Below, one piece after another: positions 1-5,365 of a DNA stretch of 14,764 nt. The notes beneath the pieces were generated by a model, which was not told the DNA's origin, ran no database searches, and saw nothing but the letters and a program-made list of their open reading frames with translations. The position numbers were made by a program, and so were the translations under genes. The stretch's first letter is position 1. Each line of letters starts with the position of its first letter. Source of the stretch: CADCVW01 sp035644935 (GTDB lineage Bacteria > Pseudomonadota > Alphaproteobacteria > Sphingomonadales > Sphingomonadaceae); NCBI GenBank assembly GCA_035644935.1, contig DASQNO010000120.1:1-14764 (forward strand), read 5' to 3'.

Positions 1-48
1 TAGAAGGTCCGCCTCCGCCCTCTTGTCGAAGCGAAGGCTAAGCAGCAT
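1..48 (-). CDS. Probable type II toxin, RelE/ParE-like, N-terminal 16 codons only
   Basis: An ATG at 48 opens a frame that runs off the left edge and reads MLLSLRFDKRAEADLL. It overlaps the end of the antitoxin gene by 11 nt in a different frame, the usual layout of a co-translated toxin-antitoxin pair. The 'RFDKRAEADL' pattern resembles the first strand and helix of RelE/ParE plasmid-stabilisation toxins (F-x-x-R-A-x-x-D-L). Such proteins act as ribosome-dependent RNases or gyrase poisons, but 16 residues cannot tell which. The family is inferred from this short stretch and from the antitoxin upstream. A PIN-domain or unrelated partner cannot be excluded. Confidence 0.45.
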   Translation of the reverse strand, partial: MLLSLRFDKRAEADLL

Positions 49-340
49 CCCGTTCGTCGCGCATCCTGTCTATATGCGCGAAGACGCGGGCAAACGCCTC
101 ATCCGCTGGAACACTTGGCAGGGGATGCGGGTCGTTCAGGATCTCGTCGATTGCGGCCCGGATCGTCCGGTCGCCGTCGACGTCATCACCGTCTTCGGCA
201 CCGTCCCTCGCCCTGCTGACGAACACCTGATCGCCCTCAATCCTGTAGGCGAGCGTGTCACCGGGGCCTACGCCCAGCGCTTCGCGTACGGAGCGCGGAA
301 CGGTGGTCTGCCACTTCGTGCTGAGACGGCTAACGATCAT
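38..340 (-). CDS. AbrB/MazE/SpoVT-type antitoxin (DNA-binding)
   Basis: 100 residues. Residues 1-45 form a swapped-hairpin AbrB domain: 'STKWQTTVPRSVREALGV' followed by 'GPGDTLAYRIEGDQVFV' matches the classic pattern of a Thr-Val-Pro turn, a short helix, and a GD-x-hydrophobic strand. The domain dimerises and binds its own operator. The rest (46-100) is acidic, then helical, as expected of an antitoxin tail that covers the toxin. The start is the ATG at 340, the only one that keeps the complete domain. No Shine-Dalgarno is visible in front of it, and a promoter-like sequence lies so close that the mRNA may be leaderless. The partner is the overlapping frame at 48-1. The gene lies 59 nt behind dnaN on the same strand and probably has its own autorepressed promoter. 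Confidence 0.85.
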   Translation of the reverse strand: MIVSRLSTKWQTTVPRSVREALGVGPGDTLAYRIEGDQVFVSRARDGAEDGDDVDGDRTIRAAIDEILNDPHPLPSVPADEAFARVFAHIDRMRDERDAA

Positions 341-346
341 ACGCGC

Positions 347-375
347 AAGATACGGAAGGGCTGTCCGCGGTGCAA
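347..375 (-). promoter_or_regulatory. Candidate promoter of the toxin-antitoxin pair
   Basis: Read on the minus strand, TTGCAC (375-370) and TATCTT (352-347) are separated by exactly 17 nt, a fair sigma-70 match (-10: 4 of 6). Transcription would begin about 6-7 nt further on, at or next to the ATG at 340, so the transcript would have almost no leader. That agrees with the absence of a ribosome-binding site. Found by eye only; alphaproteobacterial promoters are often weakly conserved. Confidence 0.3.
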
Positions 376-399
376 GCTAGCGACGACTGAACGCTCCCG

Positions 400-1503
400 C
401 TACACCCGCATCGGCATCAGCACGTACAGCGCCTGCGCCTTGTCGTTTTCGCGCAGCAGCGTCGGGGCGGCGGCGTCGGCGAGGTGGACTTCCACCGTGT
501 CGCCCTCGATCTGCCCGAGAATGTCGAGCAGATAGCGCGCGTTGAAGCCGATCTCGAACCCGCCGGCGGTGTAGTCGCCGGAAACCTCCTCCGCCGCAGT
601 GCCGTTCTCCGGGCTGGTCACGGACAGCGTGATCTTATCGCGGTCCAGCGCCATCTTCACCGCGCGCGTCTTTTCGGACGCGATCGTGGCGACGCGGTCG
701 ACGCCCGCGGCGAAGCTCTTGGGATCGATCCGCAGAAGCTTGTCGTTGGCGGTCGGGATGACGCGGTTGTAGTCGGGAAAGGTGCCGTCGATCAGCTTGG
801 ACGTTAGCACGGCGGTGCCCAGCCCGAAGCGGATCTTGGTCGCCGACAGCGACAATTCCACCGTGCCGTCGACCTCGTCGAGCAGCTTGCGAAGCTCGGC
901 CACGCATTTGCGCGGGATGATGACGTCCGGCATGCCGGACGCGCCGTCCGGCAGCGGTACGGTGACGCGCGCCAGCCGGTGACCGTCGGTGGCGGCCGCC
1001 TTCAGCACGTCGTCCACCGCGTGCACGAAGATGCCGTTGAGGTAATAGCGCGTTTCCTCCGTCGAGATCGCGAAGCGCGTCTTGTCGATGATCGTACGCA
1101 GCGTCGCCGACGGCAGTTCGAACGCGGTCGGCAGGTCGCCTTCGGCGATCACCGGGAAGTCGTCGCGCGGCAGCGTCTGGAGGTTGAACCGCGCGCGGCC
1201 CGCATTGACCTGCATCTTGCCTTCGGCGGCGTTCAATTCGACCTGGCTGCCCTCGGGCAGCTTGCGCGCGATGTCGAAAAGCGTGTGCGCCGACACGGTG
1301 GTGGCGCCCGGCTGCGACACCTGCGCGTCCACCGTTTCGTTGATCTGGATATCCAGATCGGTCGCCATCAGGCGGATGCCGCCGCCCTCGCTCGCCTCGA
1401 TCAGCACGTTGGACAGGATTGGGATCGTGTTGCGGCGTTCCACCACCGACTGCACGTGGCTGAGCGCCTTGAGCAAAGTCGCCCGTTCGATGGTTGCTTT
1501 CAT
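400..1503 (-). CDS. dnaN: DNA polymerase III beta subunit (sliding clamp)
   Basis: 367 residues, close to the family length of about 366-372. It forms the ring-shaped homodimer that encircles DNA and tethers the replicative polymerase and many repair enzymes. Three clamp domains follow one another (about 1-120, 130-245, 250-367). Signatures are 'SVVERRNTIPILSNVLIEA' near the N-terminus, 'TDGHRLA' at 172-178, 'GTFPDYNRVIP' at 240-250, 'SEKTRAVK' at 276-283, and the C-terminal 'YVLMPMRV', which lines the client-peptide cleft and matches the usual YVVMPMRL. The ATG at 1503 follows a G-rich stretch (GGGGGA) only 3 nt away. dnaA and recF are not beside it; it stands alone between an outer-membrane protein gene and a toxin-antitoxin pair. 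Two GANTC sites lie just upstream. Confidence 0.98.
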   Translation of the reverse strand: MKATIERATLLKALSHVQSVVERRNTIPILSNVLIEASEGGGIRLMATDLDIQINETVDAQVSQPGATTVSAHTLFDIARKLPEGSQVELNAAEGKMQVNAGRARFNLQTLPRDDFPVIAEGDLPTAFELPSATLRTIIDKTRFAISTEETRYYLNGIFVHAVDDVLKAAATDGHRLARVTVPLPDGASGMPDVIIPRKCVAELRKLLDEVDGTVELSLSATKIRFGLGTAVLTSKLIDGTFPDYNRVIPTANDKLLRIDPKSFAAGVDRVATIASEKTRAVKMALDRDKITLSVTSPENGTAAEEVSGDYTAGGFEIGFNARYLLDILGQIEGDTVEVHLADAAAPTLLRENDKAQALYVLMPMRV

Positions 1504-1573
1504 GAATCCCCCGGCCTGCGATCTGTTTGGTGCCGGGTTGTAAAGCGGCGCCGTGCGCCGGGCCAGCGGATTC
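1504..1573. promoter_or_regulatory. Two GANTC (CcrM-type) sites upstream of dnaN
   Basis: GAATC lies at 1504-1508, abutting the dnaN start codon, and GATTC at 1569-1573. GANTC is the target of the alphaproteobacterial cell-cycle methyltransferase CcrM, and such sites in upstream regions can couple transcription to replication. That the two sites regulate dnaN is inference. A short GC-rich hairpin (arms CGGCGC/GCGCCG) also lies between them. No convincing -35/-10 pair for dnaN was found. Confidence 0.3.
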
Positions 1574-1587
1574 CTTCGCGCAATGAA

Positions 1588-1617
1588 AAGGGCCGAGGCA
1601 TCGCTGCCCCGGCCCTT
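1588..1617 (-). terminator. Rho-independent terminator after the outer-membrane protein gene
   Basis: The arms AAGGGCCGaGGCA and TGCCcCGGCCCTT pair over 13 positions with a single mismatch around a TCGC tetraloop. On the minus strand the stem runs straight into TTTT. It ends transcription of the 1670-2269 gene before dnaN, so dnaN should have its own promoter. On the plus strand the stem is followed only by a C/T mix, so it is probably one-directional. Confidence 0.8.
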
Positions 1618-1637
1618 CTCTCACGTCTTCCCTGCGC

Positions 1638-1664
1638 TCAGGTCAAAGTATCGCTTTGACCTGA
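1638..1664 (-). other. Perfect 11-bp stem-loop just behind a stop codon
   Basis: TCAGGTCAAAG and CTTTGACCTGA pair without mismatch around a 5-nt loop. The stem begins 5 nt after the stop codon of the outer-membrane protein gene and has no T-run, so it is unlikely to terminate by itself. With the terminator about 20 nt further on it makes a tandem 3' structure. It may protect the mRNA 3' end from exonucleases; that role is inferred. Confidence 0.6.
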
Positions 1665-1669
1665 TAACT

Positions 1670-2269
1670 TTAGAAACGGAAACCCACGCCAACGACGCCG
1701 GTGTGCTTCTCGAAGCCCTGCTCGTAGTTCGAGTAGCGATACTCGGTCTTGACGAAGGCGGCGGAGCCGAAGCCCAGCGTCGGGATGGCGAATTCGGCGC
1801 CGACGCCGATACGCGCGCCGTCGAGGTTCTGGCCCGCCTCGTTGTCCGCGCCGGTCACGCCCGTGTTGTCGAGTTCGGCCCGGACGCGCTGGTTGGTGTA
1901 GCCGCCCTTGACGTAGACCGAGCTGCCCGCGAACGACGCGACGCCGAAGCGGCCGCCGACATAGAGGTCGCGGCCAAGACCGGCGCAGAGTTCGTCGCTC
2001 GGCGTCACGACGCTGTTGGTGCAACGCTCGACATTGGTGTCCATGTATTCAGCCTCGACACCCGCGGTCGCGTTGCCGACCTGGAAGTCGAAGCCGGCGC
2101 CGACACCGTAAGTGAAGCCGTTCTTGAGCCCGTCCTTGGGCGCGTCGTAGCCGCCCAGGATTTCGATACGCGGGCCGGTGCCGGTGGCGACGACGGGAGC
2201 GGCGTCCTGCGCGAGCGCCGGCGTGGCGATGGTGCCGGCCAGAAGCGCGGCGACGATGAACTTACGCAT
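1670..2269 (-). CDS. Small outer-membrane beta-barrel protein, opacity/OmpA-barrel type
   Basis: 199 residues. Residues 1-20 are a clear Sec signal peptide (MRKF, hydrophobic core, cleavage after 'PALA'). The mature part has alternating short strands typical of an eight-stranded barrel, such as 'RIEILGGYD', 'FTYGVGAGFDF', 'AGVEAEYMD', 'LYVGGRFGVA', 'SVYVKGGY', 'RIGVGAEF', 'AAFVKTEYRYSNY' and the final 'VGVGFRF'. The C-terminal aromatic residue after alternating hydrophobics is the Bam-recognition signal. Two cysteines (83 and 95) sit in one long extracellular loop and could form a disulfide. There is no peptidoglycan-binding OmpA domain. The ATG at 2269 has AAGGA 7 nt upstream. It is transcribed alone, with a terminator behind it. 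The exact role (adhesion, stability or small porin) cannot be read from the sequence. Confidence 0.88.
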   Translation of the reverse strand: MRKFIVAALLAGTIATPALAQDAAPVVATGTGPRIEILGGYDAPKDGLKNGFTYGVGAGFDFQVGNATAGVEAEYMDTNVERCTNSVVTPSDELCAGLGRDLYVGGRFGVASFAGSSVYVKGGYTNQRVRAELDNTGVTGADNEAGQNLDGARIGVGAEFAIPTLGFGSAAFVKTEYRYSNYEQGFEKHTGVVGVGFRF

Positions 2270-2306
2270 TCAATGATCCTTATGCATGCAACCTCCGACG
2301 TGGAGG
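2270..2306 (-). promoter_or_regulatory. Leader with hairpin and 5-codon mini-ORF ahead of the outer-membrane protein
   Basis: On the minus strand a hairpin CCTCC-ACGTC-GGAGG (2306-2292) is followed, 4 nt later, by ATG CAT AAG GAT CAT TGA (2287-2270). The TGA directly abuts the ATG of the outer-membrane protein gene in the same frame. The GGAGG arm is an ideal Shine-Dalgarno for the mini-ORF and would be masked by the hairpin. The gene's own AAGGA lies inside the mini-ORF. The arrangement would suit translational coupling or attenuation; function is inferred. Confidence 0.35.
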
Positions 2307-2483
2307 AGTGGGCGTGGAAGCGTATGAACGTCGAAACTGTTGCATGAACGCCAGATAAACGAGGTCTTCTGTTGCGCGTAAGTCACGGTTCCATTCAAGA
2401 TTTCGGGTCATCGGAACGAACCAGCTATTGCGAGAAGCGGTTTTCTCTCTCTTTGGTCGCCGCGTGCCTTAGGAACTTCAGAG

Positions 2484-2993
2484 ATGCGGATTATCAGGAA
2501 CACAGCGAGTGCTGCATGCGGGGGCGTCGGGGTGCTGCTTGCACTTGCGGTTCCGGGCTCGCCGGCGGCGGCGCAGCGGACGACGGTGGGCGTGCATGGC
2601 GGCTGGGCCGTGTTCCGGGATGCGGGACCGGCCCGCTGCTACGCCATCTCCGCGCCCCAGGACCGTACCCCCGGCGCGTCCGCGTCCGTGTCGGCCTGGC
2701 CCGGACGGCGCGTCGCGGGGCAGCTCCACCTCCGGTTCCACCGTCCGGCGCGCGCGGGCTCCGCTGTCGTGCTGACGGTGGACGACCGCCTGTTCCAGCT
2801 GGTGGCGCGCGGGCTCGACGCCTGGGCTCCGTCGCCCGCCGCCGACCGCGCGATCGTCGCCGCCATGCGCACGGGCGTAGCGATGACGGCGCGGGCACGG
2901 GACGAGAACGGGGGCGCGATGACGTTCTCCTACGCGCTGAACGGCGCGGCCACCGCCATCGACGCGGCGCTGCTCGCCTGCCGGCCGACGTAG
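2484..2993 (+). CDS. Exported IalB-like protein
   Basis: 169 residues. A signal peptide covers about 1-30 (basic start, hydrophobic core, 'SPAAAQ' cleavage site), so the product is periplasmic or surface-exposed. The mature part begins with 'GWAVFRD', then 'RCYAISAP', a basic strand region 'QLHLRFHRP', and 'QLVARGLDAWAP', and ends in 'AATAIDAALLAC'. This follows the layout of invasion-associated locus B (IalB)-like proteins: an early W, a Cys near residue 50 (C52) and a C-terminal Cys (C166) that probably pairs with it. In free-living sphingomonads such proteins have no known link to invasion, and the role here is unknown. The start has AGGA 9 nt upstream. The gene diverges from the barrel gene and is followed 61 nt later by rlmN. 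Family assignment is from memory of the pattern, not a search. Confidence 0.7.
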   Translation: MRIIRNTASAACGGVGVLLALAVPGSPAAAQRTTVGVHGGWAVFRDAGPARCYAISAPQDRTPGASASVSAWPGRRVAGQLHLRFHRPARAGSAVVLTVDDRLFQLVARGLDAWAPSPAADRAIVAAMRTGVAMTARARDENGGAMTFSYALNGAATAIDAALLACRPT

Positions 2994-3054
2994 ACCTCCG
3001 CACGCACGCGCAAAGCTGGCAAAAAGCGCGGGGATCGCCTACATCCGCGGCATC

Positions 3055-4275
3055 GTGAACGCGCTGATGCCATCCCCCGGTCTGATCGACCCGGTCCCCG
3101 TGCCGCGCCCTGTCGTGCCGCGCGCCGACGGCCTTACCGACCTCGTCGGTTTGTCCCGCGAAGCGATCCGCGCCGCGTTCGAGGACGCGGGCATGGACGC
3201 CAAGGCCGCCAAGCTGCGCGCCAAGCAGGTCTGGCACCGCATATACCACCGCGGCGCGCGCGATTTCGACGGCATGAGCGAAGTCGCCAAGCCGCACCGC
3301 GCGCTGCTTGCCGAACGCTTCGTCATCGGCCGCCCGGAGATGGTCGAAGCGCAGGTGTCGTCGGACGGGACCCGCAAATGGCTGCTTCGCTCGCCCGACG
3401 CGCAGGACTACGAAATGGTGTTCATCCCCGACGCGGACCGCGGCACTTTGTGCGTGTCCAGTCAGGTCGGGTGCACGCTGAACTGCCGCTTCTGTCACAC
3501 AGGCACGATGCGGCTGGTGCGCAACCTGACTGCGGGCGAGATCGTCGGCCAGGTGATGCTGGCGCGCGACGCGCTGGAGGAATGGCCCGCGAGCGATCAG
3601 GCGAGCATCGCCTATCAGGCCGAAGGCCGCATGCTGACCAACATCGTCATGATGGGCATGGGCGAGCCCTTGTACAACTTCGACAATGTCCGCGACGGGC
3701 TGAAGATCGTCATGGATCCCGAAGGCCTGGGCTTATCCCGCCGCCGCATCACGCTCTCCACGTCGGGCGTCGTGCCGATGATGGCGCGCGCGGGGGCGGA
3801 GATCGGCGTCAACCTGGCCGTGTCGCTGCACGCGGTGACCAAGGAAGTGCGCGACGAAATCGTGCCGTTGAACCGCAAATACGGGATCGAGGAGCTGCTC
3901 GCCGCCTGCGCCGCCTACCCCGGCGTCAACAACGCGCGGCGGATCACGTTCGAATATGTCATGCTCAAGGGCAAGAACGACAGCGACGCCGACGCGCGCG
4001 AGCTGGTGCGGCTGATCCACGCGTACGAGCTGCCTGCCAAGGTCAACCTGATACCGTTCAATCCGTGGCCGGGCTCGGATTACGAATGTTCGGAGCCCGA
4101 GCGCATCCGGTCCTTTTCGTCGATCGTCTTCTCCGCCGGTATTTCCGCCCCCGTGCGCACGCCGCGCGGCCGCGACATCATGGCGGCGTGCGGGCAGTTG
4201 AAGTCGGCGTCCGAAAAGGTCTCCCGCGCCGAACTCGACCGGCGCGCCGCCGACAAGATGACGGCGCTGGCGTGA
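3055..4275 (+). CDS. rlmN: Dual-specificity RNA adenine-C2 methyltransferase RlmN
   Basis: 406 residues. This radical-SAM enzyme methylates C2 of A2503 in 23S rRNA and of A37 in several tRNAs. The 4Fe-4S cluster motif is C140-x3-C144-x2-C147 within 'GCTLNCRFCHTG'. Seven residues earlier, C133 in 'TLCVSSQVGC' matches Cys118 of the E. coli enzyme, and C379 in 'IMAACGQL' matches the methyl-carrying Cys355, so all catalytic residues are present. Other signatures are 'MMGMGEPLYNFDNV' (199-212), 'RRITLSTSGVVP' and 'NLIPFNPWPGSDYE'. The start is a GTG at 3055 giving MNALMPSPG, the form I recall for sphingomonad homologues; an ATG at 3067 is the alternative. No strong Shine-Dalgarno is visible. The stop overlaps the next gene by 4 nt (GTGA), so the two are co-translated. 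Confidence 0.97.
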   Translation: MNALMPSPGLIDPVPVPRPVVPRADGLTDLVGLSREAIRAAFEDAGMDAKAAKLRAKQVWHRIYHRGARDFDGMSEVAKPHRALLAERFVIGRPEMVEAQVSSDGTRKWLLRSPDAQDYEMVFIPDADRGTLCVSSQVGCTLNCRFCHTGTMRLVRNLTAGEIVGQVMLARDALEEWPASDQASIAYQAEGRMLTNIVMMGMGEPLYNFDNVRDGLKIVMDPEGLGLSRRRITLSTSGVVPMMARAGAEIGVNLAVSLHAVTKEVRDEIVPLNRKYGIEELLAACAAYPGVNNARRITFEYVMLKGKNDSDADARELVRLIHAYELPAKVNLIPFNPWPGSDYECSEPERIRSFSSIVFSAGISAPVRTPRGRDIMAACGQLKSASEKVSRAELDRRAADKMTALA

Positions 4276-5243
4276 GCTTCACCTGGTGGCGATACCCGCG
4301 CCGCCGGTTCGAGGTCGACGGCACGGCGTTCGACGTCCGCACGTGGGCGCGCACGGACGGCTTCATCTCGCAGCTAGACGTGGGCGGATCCCCTGTCTCG
4401 GAGGATCGAACGCCGATCTATGGCCCTGAAGCCATACGCAACCACGTCTTGCGGGCGCGCCTGCCGGACGGGCGAGAGGTCGAGGTCGAGACCGGTTACG
4501 TCAATTCCTGGACAACCGGGGCCGTAGCGCGGTTGGCCGGCGAGCGCATCTACGAAAGCCATCCGGGCCGCACCATCACCTACCCCGAAAAATACCGCGA
4601 CCAGATCGCCGCGATGGAGGGCGGACCCCAGGAGGCTTGGCGGAAGGGTCTTGCCGATTCGGGCACCGATTGGTCCATGTGGCGGCGCAATCGCGTGCCG
4701 CTGGCCGTTGACGTCGCCACGGGCCTGCTGTTCTTCGTGGTCGCCAAGATGACCGACCTGACGACCGCCGCGCTGGTCGGCGCGGCCGTGGGGATCGCGC
4801 TCGTCGTCGCGCAGCGCTTCGTCAAGGTCGACCTGCTCGGCGGACTGGCGATGTTCGGCATCGTCATGATGCTGATCTCCGCGGGGCTCGCCTTCGCCTT
4901 CCAGAACGAGGACATGGTCAAGTTGCGTGGCACGATCACCGGGCTGATCGCGGCGACGCTGTTTCTCGGCGACGGGCTGGCCGGCGGCAAGAGGCTGGGA
5001 GCGGGCATGGCGCGCTATTTGCCTTATTCCGATGTCGACCCCGGCCGGCTCGCGGTCGGGATGGGCGTGCTGGGGCTGGTGACGGCGGGCCTCAATTTCG
5101 CGGTGGCGCGGCTGGCGAGCACGGACGTCTGGCTGTTCTATTCGACGTTCGTCGACTTTGTGCTGATCTTGCTGCTCGTGACCCTCGTGATCCGCCACGC
5201 CCGCGGCGGGCGGTCGGCGGGGAAGCGCGCTATCCCGGCCTGA
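4272..5243 (+). CDS. YciB/IspZ-type septation membrane protein with an extra N-terminal domain
   Basis: 323 residues from a GTG that overlaps the rlmN stop (GTGA). Residues about 137-310 match the inner-membrane YciB/IspZ family: several hydrophobic segments, with 'VPLAVDVATGLLFFVVAKM', 'FVKVDLLGGLAMFG' and 'FQNEDMVKLRGTI' corresponding to the E. coli 'FHNDEFIKWKVT' region, then 'LGLVTAGLNFAVA' and 'STDVWLFYSTF'. YciB is linked to envelope integrity and septation. The family is usually about 180-200 residues. Here residues 1-136 are an additional soluble, strand-rich domain with no membrane segment ('FEVDGTAFDVRTW', 'ARLPDGREVEVETGYVN') that I do not recognise. The frame is open far upstream inside rlmN, but the overlapping GTG is the only sensible operonic start. 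Membrane-domain call fairly sure; N-terminal domain function unknown. Confidence 0.8.
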   Translation: MSFTWWRYPRRRFEVDGTAFDVRTWARTDGFISQLDVGGSPVSEDRTPIYGPEAIRNHVLRARLPDGREVEVETGYVNSWTTGAVARLAGERIYESHPGRTITYPEKYRDQIAAMEGGPQEAWRKGLADSGTDWSMWRRNRVPLAVDVATGLLFFVVAKMTDLTTAALVGAAVGIALVVAQRFVKVDLLGGLAMFGIVMMLISAGLAFAFQNEDMVKLRGTITGLIAATLFLGDGLAGGKRLGAGMARYLPYSDVDPGRLAVGMGVLGLVTAGLNFAVARLASTDVWLFYSTFVDFVLILLLVTLVIRHARGGRSAGKRAIPA

Positions 5244-5365
5244 CCGCCGAGAGTCTGGCTCGGTCACGGCGGCCGGCGCCGCAGCTTCGGCCTGTCGGGT
5301 CGGACCTCGCCCCCTTTTTGCGGTGACAGCACGCGCGAACTGCTGATAGCGCGTCCAACGGCACG

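Noticed and set aside
2401..2483. EcfG-type (GGAAC...CGTT) stress promoter upstream of the IalB-like gene
   Set aside because: GGAAC occurs at 2413-2417, but no CGTT lies 16-17 nt downstream. The second GGAAC (2472-2476) overlaps the ribosome-binding site and also lacks a partner.
3378..4271. Upstream extension of the YciB-like frame inside rlmN
   Set aside because: It is out of frame with a certain rlmN and Arg-rich without motifs. The GTG overlapping the rlmN stop is the plausible start.
5244..5365. Possible terminator before the GT-C-like gene (T5 at 5315-5319)
   Set aside because: The T-run is present, but the sequence before it forms only short or imperfect stems, so a terminator cannot be supported.
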